The notes below the pieces were generated by a model. That model did no database searches. It saw only the letters and a list, made by a program, of their open reading frames with translations, and was not told the DNA's origin. A DNA stretch of 64,000 nucleotides from Opitutia bacterium (GTDB lineage: Bacteria; Verrucomicrobiota; Verrucomicrobiia; Opitutales; UBA953), in the NCBI GenBank assembly GCA_947453335.1, contig CANGFP010000002.1:186001-250000 (forward strand). The letters run 5' to 3'. Each line of letters starts with the position of its first letter. Position 1 is the stretch's first letter. Shown here in pieces: positions 25,822-33,674 of this stretch. The position numbers were made by a program, and so were the translations under genes.

Positions 25822-26667
25822 CTAGAAGCCGCGTCCGAGCTTGGCGAGCTTCATGAAGAACAGGAGGTAGGCTGAGCAGCAGAGGCATCCGGGGATGACC
25901 ACCACGGAGAGCAGCACCTTCCACCACTCGATCTTATGGACGCGGGAAAGCGCGATGACGTTCACCACGACCTGCCAGGGCATCGCGACATAGTTCACGC
26001 AAGGGATGCAGGTGAGCGGGAAGAACGCTCCGTTGACGTACGAGTTCGCGCGGTAGCTCCCGGCGTAGCCGCCCTTCGGGCCCCACGGCAGGAGCAGGAC
26101 ATGCAGGATCGCGCTGCCGACGAACTGGCCGACAGGCAGCAGCAGGTAGAGGCAGAACAAGCCGCCGCCCAAGATCGCGACCGCCGCCCCGACGCTAAGC
26201 TTGGCAAAGGGATTCGCCGCCCCGGCGCCGAAGTTCTCCAGGAAACCGGAGCCCATGGCGGAGAAGAGCGCGGCGTAGATGACGAACAGCAGGAGGAAGC
26301 CGGGCAAGGCCGTGACGTAGTTGAACACCAGAGGTCTGGTCATGCTGCCCTCGGGACGGAGCTGGTCGAACGTCCGCACCGGCTCGGTCGCGACCTCGCG
26401 GATCGTGGCGAACAGGTTGCCCAAAGACGCCCCGCGCTCCCACGACGGCGTCGGCTCCGTCGACGGCGGAAGCGAGGCGTCGGACGGCGCGTCGGGGATG
26501 GCAAAAGCGGCGAACTCGGGCCACTGGCTCAGCGGCGACCACGCGGCCATGCCTTCGCGCCAACCGTGGTCGCTCGGCAGGAAGCGGCCGGTACGGAGGC
26601 CTTCGGCGACCTCCTCGGGGCTGAAGACACCGAACTGCTCGGGCGGACGGGCGACATGGATCTGCAT
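25822..26667 (-). CDS. GYF_2 (DUF4339) - Yip1-like membrane protein 1
   Basis: 281 aa. Residues 1-53 form a GYF_2 module (QFGVFSPEEVAEGLRTGRFL, WREGMAAWSPLSQW), a predicted peptide-binding domain. A linker precedes a Yip1-like domain of about five membrane helices (ALPGFLLLFVIYAALFS, LFCLYLLLPVGQFVGSAILH). The protein ends in a Cys-containing helix (GCLCCSAYLLFF). The first 53 residues are nearly identical to the next gene upstream, while the membrane part has diverged. Function unknown; related eukaryotic Yip1 proteins act in membrane traffic, which need not transfer. Confidence 0.78.
   Translation of the reverse strand: MQIHVARPPEQFGVFSPEEVAEGLRTGRFLPSDHGWREGMAAWSPLSQWPEFAAFAIPDAPSDASLPPSTEPTPSWERGASLGNLFATIREVATEPVRTFDQLRPEGSMTRPLVFNYVTALPGFLLLFVIYAALFSAMGSGFLENFGAGAANPFAKLSVGAAVAILGGGLFCLYLLLPVGQFVGSAILHVLLLPWGPKGGYAGSYRANSYVNGAFFPLTCIPCVNYVAMPWQVVVNVIALSRVHKIEWWKVLLSVVVIPGCLCCSAYLLFFMKLAKLGRGF
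26512..26667 (-). repeat. direct repeat copy A encoding the GYF_2 module
   Basis: The first 52 codons here and at 27519-27674 encode proteins differing at only three positions and share a 48-base exact run. The downstream membrane domains are not similar at the DNA level. This fits recent duplication or gene conversion of the module alone. Confidence 0.85.
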
Positions 26668-26673
26668 GGCTCA

Positions 26674-26702
26674 TGCGTATGCGGCCGGCGTAGGGACGGC
26701 AA
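26674..26702 (-). promoter_or_regulatory. candidate leaderless promoter of GYF_2 gene 1
   Basis: Minus strand TTGCCG, 17 nt, TACGCA, six bases, ATG 26667. This is one of the cleanest examples of the recurrent geometry. Confidence 0.5.
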
Positions 26703-26723
26703 GCCTACGTGCTCGCCTAGCCC

Positions 26724-27674
26724 TCAAGCCCGAGACATGGCACCGGCAAACAGGGCAGCGACGCTGCAGCCGCAGCAACAGGCGAACAGGAAATAGGCGA
26801 GCACGGCGGAGCCGACGACAAGCCACGGATTCACGCGTAGCGCCCCGCCAACCGCCCGGGCGTAGATGACCAGGAACGGGACCATGAGCACGTAAGAGAG
26901 GAACGACTGGAAAAGGCCGGGGGGCAGGAGCGAGGTCGCGATGAAGACCACCGACCCAAGGGAGGTCGCGAGCATGGAAGCGATGGCCGTACGACCGAAG
27001 GCGAGCGGCTTACAAGACCGCACGCCGAAGACGCCCAAGAGACGCAAGGCCAGCCATTGAAGGAAACCGGTGATGAGCTGGAAGAACGGTGCGAAGAGCA
27101 CCAAGGCAGACGTCTGCAGGAACACCTCCACGATCCCCTTCGGCTTGGTCGAGAGAAGATAGTTCCCGAGCGCGCGGAGGAGTTCGCCCATCGGACCGGG
27201 GACCTGCCCCGCCGCCTTGAGGATTTCCGCGCCCGACTTCACCATGACCGCCGCGATCTGATTCGCGTAGACGATGCCGCCAAAGACCGTGAAGACCGAA
27301 ACCATCGCCATGAAGACCCAGGCCAACTGCAACGATGATCCGAATTCCAACCGTGCCGTGCTGAGGACTTCAGCCGGACGGACAAGCATGGACACGAACG
27401 AATCCCATGCTGAGCGCAACGAGCGCGCCATCTCCCATGGCAACTGCGAAGCGGCCGGCAAAGGGGCCGCCCCCGAAGGCTCAGCAGGAGCGGCCGGCGA
27501 GCCCGAAACCACACCGGCGAATTCAGTCCATTGGCTCAGCGGCGACCACGCGGCCATGCCTTCGCGCCAACCGTGGTCGGTCGGCAGGAAACGGCCGGTG
27601 CGGAGGCCCTCGGCTACTTCCTCCGGGCTGAACACACCGAACTGGGTGGGCGGACGGGCGACGTGAATCTGCAT
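26724..27674 (-). CDS. GYF_2 (DUF4339) - Yip1-like membrane protein 2
   Basis: 316 aa. It has the same architecture as its downstream neighbour. Residues 1-53 are GYF_2 (MQIHVARPPTQFGVFSPEEV), an Ala/Pro linker runs to about residue 80, then come a Yip1-like domain with five or so helices (LAWVFMAMVSVFTVFGGIVY, VLFAPFFQLITGFLQWLAL) and a Cys-rich last helix (FACCCGCSVAALF). It has its own promoter-like sequence, and 56 bases separate it from gene 1. Function unknown. Confidence 0.76.
   Translation of the reverse strand: MQIHVARPPTQFGVFSPEEVAEGLRTGRFLPTDHGWREGMAAWSPLSQWTEFAGVVSGSPAAPAEPSGAAPLPAASQLPWEMARSLRSAWDSFVSMLVRPAEVLSTARLEFGSSLQLAWVFMAMVSVFTVFGGIVYANQIAAVMVKSGAEILKAAGQVPGPMGELLRALGNYLLSTKPKGIVEVFLQTSALVLFAPFFQLITGFLQWLALRLLGVFGVRSCKPLAFGRTAIASMLATSLGSVVFIATSLLPPGLFQSFLSYVLMVPFLVIYARAVGGALRVNPWLVVGSAVLAYFLFACCCGCSVAALFAGAMSRA
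27519..27674 (-). repeat. direct repeat copy B encoding the GYF_2 module
   Basis: Partner of the copy at 26512-26667, with the same orientation and about 1 kb spacing. Identity stops abruptly after codon 53. Confidence 0.85.
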
Positions 27675-27680
27675 GCGGAT

Positions 27681-27709
27681 AGTCCTGCGGAAAGCCCACG
27701 GGGCCGCAA
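27681..27709 (-). promoter_or_regulatory. candidate leaderless promoter of GYF_2 gene 2
   Basis: Minus strand TTGCGG, 17 nt, AGGACT, six bases, ATG 27674. Confidence 0.48.
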
Positions 27710-27723
27710 GTCCGCACCCGTCC

Positions 27724-28566
27724 TCAGCGCATGAAGTTACGGCTGAAAGACCAGAAGGCCACGCCGAGTCCGGCGCAGCACCCGACGCCGCCGACGAGGG
27801 TCAGCGCGATGAAGCCACGCCACGCGGGCTCACGGTGGGCATGGCCGAGGGCCAGACCCAACAGACAGAAGCCCCAGAGCGGGGCGACGCAGGCGACCCC
27901 GGGCACCACGGCGACGAAACAAAGCGCGCCGAGCACATAGGCCACGGTGCGGAAGCTGCGGCGCCAACCGCCGGCCCCGCCGCCGGCCACCCGGAGGAGG
28001 CCCTGTAAGACGAAAGCACCGACAAAGGCGGCCAAGAGCAGGGCCACCGGGTACACCGCCAAGGCGCGTAGGAAATAGGTGAGGTTGAAGATCGCCGGGG
28101 CGGCCGCTTCCTTCATCCCGAAGGCCGCGAGGAACGCCGGGCGGAAGCTCACCAGCAGGCTCCACAGCGGGAACCCGACCGCGATGGCGGCGAGGCTCGA
28201 CCAAACCAGCCACTGCAGCGGGGCGCGCAGGCCATCATCGCCTGCTGCGGAGAACGTGGCCGCTGGGCGGAACAGCACGGCCCGGGCCGTGCGGCTGAAA
28301 TCGCCGAGGCGCGGCCAGGCGGCCCAACGCGTCAGCGCGGCTTCCCAGGGCAGCAAGGGCGGCGGCGCGGCCAAGGAGGCCCCGGCGCTGATCCCGCTCG
28401 CGAACTCCGGACGCGCGCGCAACGGCAGCCACGCGGCCTCGCCCTCTCGCCAGGACAGCACGTCGGGCGATAGGCGACCCGTGGCCAAACCCGCCAGGAC
28501 CTCGGAGGCATCCCGTACCCCCAGAGCCTGACCTCGGTCGGCGAGATGGTAGTGGTCGGAGGACAT
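27724..28566 (-). CDS. GYF_2-like - Yip1-like membrane protein 3
   Basis: 280 aa, a more distant third paralog. The N-terminal module has HYHLADRGQALGVRDASEVL and LSWREGEAAWLPLRARPEF, the same WREGxAAW core as genes 1 and 2. The Yip1-like region has five helices (LVWSSLAAIAVGFPLWSLLV, GALCFVAVVPGVACVAPLWG) and ends with GCCAGLGVAFWSF. It starts only 12 bases after the tRNA-Arg CCA end, so it is probably read from the tRNA transcript or from a promoter inside it. Function unknown. Confidence 0.72.
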   Translation of the reverse strand: MSSDHYHLADRGQALGVRDASEVLAGLATGRLSPDVLSWREGEAAWLPLRARPEFASGISAGASLAAPPPLLPWEAALTRWAAWPRLGDFSRTARAVLFRPAATFSAAGDDGLRAPLQWLVWSSLAAIAVGFPLWSLLVSFRPAFLAAFGMKEAAAPAIFNLTYFLRALAVYPVALLLAAFVGAFVLQGLLRVAGGGAGGWRRSFRTVAYVLGALCFVAVVPGVACVAPLWGFCLLGLALGHAHREPAWRGFIALTLVGGVGCCAGLGVAFWSFSRNFMR

Positions 28567-28578
28567 GGGCGGGGAAAG

Positions 28579-28657
28579 TGGCGAGGGGGGCGGGACTCGA
28601 ACCCGCGACCGGCGGCTTAGAAGGCTGCTGCTCTGAATCCAGCTGAGCTACCCCCTC
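28579..28657 (-). tRNA. tRNA-Arg (UCU)
   Basis: The minus strand folds as a cloverleaf: acceptor GAGGGGG/CCCCCTC, D arm with AGCTGGATTC, anticodon loop CTTCTAA (anticodon TCT), T arm GCGGG-TTCGAGT-CCCGC, discriminator G and an encoded CCA (28579-28581). The middle pair of the anticodon stem (GCAGC/GCCGC) is an A-C mismatch, which is unusual. Confidence 0.93.
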
Positions 28658-28707
28658 GTACGGACGAACCTAGGCGGCCGCCGAAAGAGGGGCAAGCCAC
28701 CAGAAGA

Positions 28708-29670
28708 CTAGCAGACCAGGTCTCTGAACTGGCTGAAATCGGCCGAGAGCCCGCTGGGCATGCCCTTGTTGATCACCGAAACGGCGTCATGGGAATGCAG
28801 CGACTCCAGGTGCGAACAGGCGATGACGAAGTCGCGTACGCGAGCATCGTGGTCGAACTGCTCGAAGACGAGGCGGGCCGCGTCTTCGACGAACTTGGAA
28901 TAAGCGCCGTTGAGCTCGGCGAAGGCCTGCTCGTCCTCGCGCTTCACCATGACCTGGGTCTCGGTGTGCAGGCCGGCGAGGCAGAGGTCCTTCATGTCCT
29001 CGACGAAGAGGGACTTGCCCGGCGAGACCTCGGCGATGACGCGGGCCTTCGAGCGCTGCGAATGCGGGATGCCGTAGGTGTCGCGCTCCTCACGGGCGTG
29101 CTCGGTCAGCTCGGCCGAACAGGGGCAGGCCGAAGAGTAGACGAAGTCGAAGTGGACGTAGCGGCGCAGGCGGTCGAGGTCGTCGATGGTGCCTTCGAGC
29201 GTCGCCTTGTAGTACTGCCAGCCCTCGAGGCCGGAGCGAAGGGACTTCTGGACGATCGGGTAGCGGAACTCGACGAGGATGCGGGCGCGGCTGCACTCGA
29301 GGTCCTTCTTGTAGCGCAGGAGGACCTCCTCGAGCAGCTCATGGGACAGCACGCGGTCCTTGAACTCGTAGAACGTGCGCATGATGCGCGACATGTTGAT
29401 GCCCTTGCGGTCGGCGGCCAAGGAAACGGACCCCGTCACGGTGCACTCGAGCGGCACCGGCTTGCCGTCGCGTGCGACGACGAGCATCGGCATGCGGAAA
29501 CCCGAGATGCCCACGTGCTGGATAGGTACGTTCGCGCCCTGGATCAGGGAGGCGTCCTTGTTCTGCATGTCCGGCAACGTCGCCCGGTAGGCGTCGTCCA
29601 CCTTGAAGTTCCGGTCGTAGCGGCGCGAAAGGTCGCGGCTTCGGGCGGGCTGGTCGGCGCGGCGGCTCAT
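28708..29670 (-). CDS. folE2: GTP cyclohydrolase FolE2 (type IB)
   Basis: Makes dihydroneopterin triphosphate from GTP, the entry step of folate synthesis upstream of FolB and FolK. The 320-aa protein has the FolE2 signatures [20 protein letters not shown], the metal-site [14 protein letters not shown] and [20 protein letters not shown]. FolE2 is metal-promiscuous and replaces zinc-dependent FolE in many bacteria, sometimes under zinc control; no Zur-like operator was recognised here. The first 20 residues are a charged extension. Confidence 0.95.
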   Translation of the reverse strand: MSRRADQPARSRDLSRRYDRNFKVDDAYRATLPDMQNKDASLIQGANVPIQHVGISGFRMPMLVVARDGKPVPLECTVTGSVSLAADRKGINMSRIMRTFYEFKDRVLSHELLEEVLLRYKKDLECSRARILVEFRYPIVQKSLRSGLEGWQYYKATLEGTIDDLDRLRRYVHFDFVYSSACPCSAELTEHAREERDTYGIPHSQRSKARVIAEVSPGKSLFVEDMKDLCLAGLHTETQVMVKREDEQAFAELNGAYSKFVEDAARLVFEQFDHDARVRDFVIACSHLESLHSHDAVSVINKGMPSGLSADFSQFRDLVC

Positions 29671-29676
29671 GGAAGG

Positions 29677-29705
29677 GAGGGAGACGGAAAAGCCCGCCTT
29701 GGCAA
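29677..29705 (-). promoter_or_regulatory. candidate leaderless promoter of folE2
   Basis: Minus strand TTGCCA, 17 nt, TCCCTC, six bases, ATG 29670. The -35 and spacing fit the recurrent pattern but the -10 is poor. Confidence 0.35.
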
Positions 29706-29731
29706 ACGGACTGGAAAGTTAACCCCTGCGC

Positions 29732-29807
29732 TGGAGCCACCTGCCGGATTTGAACCGGCGACATTCTCATTACGAATGAGATGCTCTACCAGCTGAGCTA
29801 AGGTGGC
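29732..29807 (-). tRNA. tRNA-Thr (CGU)
   Basis: Minus-strand cloverleaf of 76 nt: acceptor GCCACCT/AGGTGGC, D arm AGCTGGTAGA, anticodon stem-loop TCTCA-TTCGTAA-TGAGA (anticodon CGT), T arm GCCGG-TTCAAAT-CCGGC, discriminator T and encoded CCA. All stems are fully paired. Confidence 0.96.
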
Positions 29808-29916
29808 GGCGCAGAGGACAGCCCAACATGGGGAGGCCGGAACGGAAATCAAGCCTTGGCGTAGCCGGAATGCCCTCGCCTCCCCCGGAAAACGGGGCAG
29901 ATTGGCCCTGCAACCT

Positions 29917-31023
29917 ATGCGCGCCGCCCTTATCGCCCGCCAATTCGACGTCCAGGGAAGGCTCGTCACCGTCGAACCCTATGGCTCCGGCAACGTCAAC
30001 GACACCTACCTGGCCATCTTCCGGACGACGTTCTCGGAGCAGCGTTTCATCGTCCAGCGCGTCCGCAAGGCCATCTTCCCCGACCCCGAGGCGATCATGC
30101 AGAACATGCGCGTCCTCACCGACCACTGCCACGCCAAGCTCGAGGCGGAGTCGGACCGCGCCGACCGCATCTGGCAGCTCCCCAAGATCATCCAGACCAA
30201 GGGCGGGGAGGATTGGGTGACCGACGCCAACGGCGACATCTGGCGCGCCATCTCGCAGATCGCCAGCGCCAACGCCTTCGAGAAGGTCCAGAACCCCGAG
30301 CACGCCTTCGAGGCGGGCATCGTGCTCGGACACTTCCACCGCATGGTCAGCGACCTGCCCTGCGACCAGCTCCGCTACGCCCTCCCCGGCTTCCACGTGA
30401 CCCCCGGCTACCTCGCCAAGCTCGACGCGGCCTTGGCCACGCCCGAAGGCCAGGAGCGCGTGCAGGCCTCGCAGGAAGCCAAGCGGGCCCTGCGTTTCGT
30501 CGAGGAACGCCGCGCGCGCTGCAGCGTGCTCGAGAACGCGCTGAAGTCGGGCGAGCTCCGGCTGCGCACGACCCACGGCGACCCCAAGGTCGGCAACATC
30601 ATGATCGACGCCGCCACGGGCCGCGGGACGTGCATCGTCGACCTCGACACCGTGCAGCCCGGTCTGGTGCATTACGACATCGGCGACGCCACGCGCTCGG
30701 CCTGCAACCCGGCCGGCGAGGACGCGGCGGACCTCGCCAGCGTGGTCTTCGACCTCGACCTGTTCACGGCGATCTACCGCGGCTACCGCGCGCATGCACA
30801 GGACTTCCTCAGCCCGGCCGACCTCAAGTACCTCTTCGACTGCATCCACCTGATCCCGCTCGAGCTCGGGATCCGCTTCCTCGCCGACCACGTCGCCGGA
30901 GACGTGTACTTCAAGGTCCGTTACCCAGGCCACAACCTGCGGCGCGCGCTCGTGCAGTTCAAGCTGGCCGAAAGCATCGAGGCCCGCGAAGGCGCGATCC
31001 GCAAGGTCCTCGGCGAAGGCTGA
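29917..31023 (+). CDS. aminoglycoside-phosphotransferase-fold kinase, N-acetylhexosamine kinase-like
   Basis: 368 aa. The N-lobe opening YGSGNVNDTYLAIF resembles the nucleotide loop of N-acetylhexosamine 1-kinase (NahK) relatives. The catalytic loop RTTHGDPKVGNIMID (HxDxxxxN) and metal motif CIVDLDTVQPG are intact, so an active kinase is likely. The family phosphorylates amino sugars or other small alcohols; the substrate is not defined by sequence. ATG 29917 is chosen over the track start 38 codons upstream, which overlaps the tRNA gene. The cvpA-like gene starts 2 bases after the stop. Confidence 0.78.
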   Translation: MRAALIARQFDVQGRLVTVEPYGSGNVNDTYLAIFRTTFSEQRFIVQRVRKAIFPDPEAIMQNMRVLTDHCHAKLEAESDRADRIWQLPKIIQTKGGEDWVTDANGDIWRAISQIASANAFEKVQNPEHAFEAGIVLGHFHRMVSDLPCDQLRYALPGFHVTPGYLAKLDAALATPEGQERVQASQEAKRALRFVEERRARCSVLENALKSGELRLRTTHGDPKVGNIMIDAATGRGTCIVDLDTVQPGLVHYDIGDATRSACNPAGEDAADLASVVFDLDLFTAIYRGYRAHAQDFLSPADLKYLFDCIHLIPLELGIRFLADHVAGDVYFKVRYPGHNLRRALVQFKLAESIEAREGAIRKVLGEG

Positions 31024-31025
31024 CG

Positions 31026-31841
31026 ATGGCGACGGCGACCCCCGAGACTCCTTGGATCCTGTGGCTGGCGGGCGCGGGGCTGGCCTTGCTCATGGCCCGG
31101 GGAGCCTGGCGGGGCTACCAGCGTGGCCCGCTACGCCAGCTTTCCGGGCCGATCGCCCTCTCCGTGGGGCTGGGCATCGGCTGGGCGTTCGGCCCCGAAC
31201 TCGGCCACTGGCTCCTCCATGGGACGTCTTTCCCTTGGCTGATGCGCGGCGCAGCCGGGATACTTGGCCTGACGTGCCTCACGGGGCTAGCCGTCTATGG
31301 CTTGGCTTGGTGGTCGGGTAAACGCCCCGCCGGGGTCGACGAGGCGGAAAGTCCGGTCCTCGGAGCCATGATCGGGTGCTGGACCGGCCTATTGTATTTT
31401 TGCCTTCTGGTCCTCGCCCTCGCGACCGTTGCCTCCGTCCAGGAACTCATCGGGGGGCCGCAGGCCGCCCAGTCCCACCTCAGCATCCAGGCCCGGAACC
31501 AGATTGCCGACACCCCCGTCACGTCTTGGCTAAAGGAGTGGTCCCCCCTGCCGGACAGGCAAAGGCAGCTCATCATCCAGACCAGATTGTTGATGGCCGA
31601 CGCCGAAGCCCGCAAACGCTTGATGGCCATGCCGGAAATGCGTGCCCTGGCCGCCCACCCAACCTTCTACCAAGCCTGGGAAGATAAAAAAGTTCGTGAG
31701 TTATTGAACAACAAGGACTTAAGTGGTTTCATTGACCACCCGAAAGTCCGGGCTGTTCTGGCGGATGAGGAATTCCAGAAACAGGCAGATTCCTTGGATT
31801 TACCAGCGATTTTCGACCGGGCCTTGGCTATTCACAAGTAA
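31026..31841 (+). CDS. CvpA family membrane protein with a C-terminal extension
   Basis: 271 aa. About four N-terminal helices (WILWLAGAGLALLMARGAWR, ISLxVGLGIG-type turn as ALSVGLGIGWAFG, ILGLTCLTGLAVYGLAWW, LYFCLLVLALATVASV) match the CvpA/colicin V production layout. The usual family length is 160-200 aa; here a soluble tail of about 100 residues follows. It contains two similar units (LMAMPEMRALAAHPTFYQAW and LSGFIDHPKVRAVLADEEFQ). The 3' third is AT-richer than the rest. Role unknown. Confidence 0.7.
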   Translation: MATATPETPWILWLAGAGLALLMARGAWRGYQRGPLRQLSGPIALSVGLGIGWAFGPELGHWLLHGTSFPWLMRGAAGILGLTCLTGLAVYGLAWWSGKRPAGVDEAESPVLGAMIGCWTGLLYFCLLVLALATVASVQELIGGPQAAQSHLSIQARNQIADTPVTSWLKEWSPLPDRQRQLIIQTRLLMADAEARKRLMAMPEMRALAAHPTFYQAWEDKKVRELLNNKDLSGFIDHPKVRAVLADEEFQKQADSLDLPAIFDRALAIHK

Positions 31842-31859
31842 TTCACAGCGGGTCTTTTT

Positions 31860-31887
31860 TTGTGGCAGAGGAAATCTGCTTCATTAG
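31860..31887 (+). promoter_or_regulatory. candidate promoter of the paired coiled-coil genes
   Basis: TTGTGG (31860-31865), 16 nt, CATTAG (31882-31887), then 24 bases of leader to ATG 31912. A GCAGA-N5-TCTGC inverted repeat lies in the spacer and AGGTT-TG-AACCT follows the -10. Unlike most starts here it would have a short 5' leader. Confidence 0.38.
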
Positions 31888-31911
31888 GTTTGAACCTCAC
31901 TCCCCAAAACT

Positions 31912-32763
31912 ATGAAGCAGATTTCCCTCCTCGCTGCCGCGTTGGCGCTAACCCTGAACGCCCAGGAGACCAAGCCGACCCTCGAGGTTGGCAAGGCTGC
32001 CGCCCCTGCCGCCGAGACCGCCAAGGCCGACCAGAAGTTCTTCGCCCAGGTCTGGACCGCCAACTCCCCCCAGGATTTCGTCAATTTCCAGCAGCGTATC
32101 CGCATCCTCGCCCAGCAGGTCGAGGAGTTCAAGCGCTCCCAGGTCTTCCTGGAAAACGCCCTGACCACCCCTGAGCGCGAAGCCCGCAGCCACGAGATCG
32201 CCGCCAAGCAGGCCAAGCTCCAGGCCGACAACGAGTCCATGGGTAAGCTCTACGGCGGCTTCAGCATCCTCCGCCCTTACCAGCTCGTCCCGACCAAGCT
32301 CCTCTTCCTGACCCCCCTCTCGAACGACGAGTTCACCAAGCTCTCGGCCGCCAAGGACTTCAAGCCTGAGTCCGTCCTCACGGTCGAAGACAAGAAGTTC
32401 CTCGTCCGCGACACCATCGCCGGCGCCGTCGAAGTCGAAACCTTCCAGGTCCTGCTCAAGCAGATCGCCGAAACCAAGGCCCAGCTCCAGCAGCTCATCG
32501 ACCTCCAGCCCAAGCTGAAGACCGACGAGGACAAGAAGAAGGCCGAAGAAGCCGTCAAGGCCACCCAGGAGCGCGTCAACAAGCTCTCCGAGGAGTTCAA
32601 GAAGTCCCGCAACTTCGACTACCCCTCCGAAAACGGCACCATCCCGGCCGAAGCCAAGCTCTTCGTCCAGATCACCGAGGCCGAGAAGGCCCAGTTCGAC
32701 AAGGCCAACGCCAAGCCCGAAGAGAAGAAGGCCGACGCCCCTAAGGTCGAAGAAAAGAAGTAA
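31912..32763 (+). CDS. exported coiled-coil protein, paralog 1
   Basis: 283 aa. A short signal peptide (MKQISLLAAALALTLNAQ) is followed by a Lys/Glu/Ala-rich helical protein. Two related halves are visible. Half 1 runs FVNFQQRIRILAQQVEEFKR, ALTTPEREARS, MGKLYGGFSI, LFLTPLSNDEFTKL. Half 2 has the same order of coiled helix, KLSEEFKKSRNFDYP and LFVQITEAEKAQFDK. Codon use is extremely restricted (AAG, CTC, GTC, ATC, AAC almost only), the mark of a highly expressed gene. The next gene is a paralog. I recognise no named family. Confidence 0.72.
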   Translation: MKQISLLAAALALTLNAQETKPTLEVGKAAAPAAETAKADQKFFAQVWTANSPQDFVNFQQRIRILAQQVEEFKRSQVFLENALTTPEREARSHEIAAKQAKLQADNESMGKLYGGFSILRPYQLVPTKLLFLTPLSNDEFTKLSAAKDFKPESVLTVEDKKFLVRDTIAGAVEVETFQVLLKQIAETKAQLQQLIDLQPKLKTDEDKKKAEEAVKATQERVNKLSEEFKKSRNFDYPSENGTIPAEAKLFVQITEAEKAQFDKANAKPEEKKADAPKVEEKK

Positions 32764-32798
32764 TCCCTCTCTACCCCAACCCCTAACACCATCACACC

Positions 32799-33617
32799 AT
32801 GACCACCGCTACCGACACCCCGGCCCCCCGCGTCGACAACAACCTGCTCCAGCACGACAACAAGGTCTTCCTGAAGTTCGTCACGATCAGCAGCCCTGAT
32901 ACGCTCGCCCGCTTCAACAACGACCTCAACGTGATGACGGCCCAGGCCCGCCGCATCCTCGAGCTCAACCAGCGCATCCAGTCCTCCCTCACCACCGCCG
33001 AGAAGGACGCCATCACCAAGCTCCGCGACGGCGAGCTCGCCGACTTCAACCAGAAGGACGCGATCTTCGAGAAGGTCTACGGCTTCAAGGTCGACTCCGT
33101 CGCCATCCGCCCGCACTTCATCCAGAACACCGCCATCCAGCTCATGACCCCCGTCACCGACGAGCAGGTCGCCGAGCTCCGCAAGAACCCCGAGTTCAAG
33201 GAAGCCGACATCCAGGCCCGCGGTAACACCAAGATGGTCGTCCTCTCCAAGGTCACCGGCGACCACATCCCGGTGCTGAACAACAGCATCGAAGTGATCC
33301 AGGTCCAGCAGAACACCATCCTCCAGCTCCGCGCCGCCGAACAGGCCGCCACCGATGAGGCCGCCAAGGCCCGCATCAAGGAAGAGCTCGCCAAGGCCAC
33401 CGAAGTCCTGACCAAGAACGCCGAGTTCATGGGCAAGACCTACGGCGTGGTGACCAACAACCTCGTCTTCGACGTGCTGGAAGCCCACTTCTGGGTCGCC
33501 CTCACGCCCGACGAGCTGAAGGCCTACGTCGAGAAGAACCACGGCGCCGCCGCTGCCGCCGCTCCGGCCGCCATCGAAGCTCCGAAGGCCGACAAGAAGG
33601 ACAAGAAGAACTCGTAA
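32799..33617 (+). CDS. coiled-coil protein, paralog 2, no signal peptide
   Basis: 272 aa. It has the same two-half architecture as the preceding gene: RFNNDLNVMTAQARRILELN, SLTTAEKDAITKL, FEKVYGFKV, IQLMTPVTDEQVAELRKN in half 1; LNNSIEVIQVQQNTILQL, MGKTYGVVTNN, FWVALTPDELKAYVEKN in half 2. It lacks any signal peptide, so the pair may work on opposite sides of the membrane or be exported differently. Codon bias is again extreme. It ends in an Ala-rich then Lys-rich tail and is followed by a strong terminator. Unrecognised family. Confidence 0.72.
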   Translation: MTTATDTPAPRVDNNLLQHDNKVFLKFVTISSPDTLARFNNDLNVMTAQARRILELNQRIQSSLTTAEKDAITKLRDGELADFNQKDAIFEKVYGFKVDSVAIRPHFIQNTAIQLMTPVTDEQVAELRKNPEFKEADIQARGNTKMVVLSKVTGDHIPVLNNSIEVIQVQQNTILQLRAAEQAATDEAAKARIKEELAKATEVLTKNAEFMGKTYGVVTNNLVFDVLEAHFWVALTPDELKAYVEKNHGAAAAAAPAAIEAPKADKKDKKNS

Positions 33618-33642
33618 GAGTCCTTCCCTGCCCTTTCCCGAC

Positions 33643-33670
33643 AAAGCCCGCCTTTCGGCGGGCTTTTTTT
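33643..33670 (+). terminator. rho-independent terminator
   Basis: AAGCCCGCC-TTTC-GGCGGGCTT followed by a T run. It is well formed and 25 bases after the stop of paralog 2. The stem also faces the convergent exonuclease gene, which ends at 33675. Confidence 0.9.
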
Positions 33671-33674
33671 GCGC

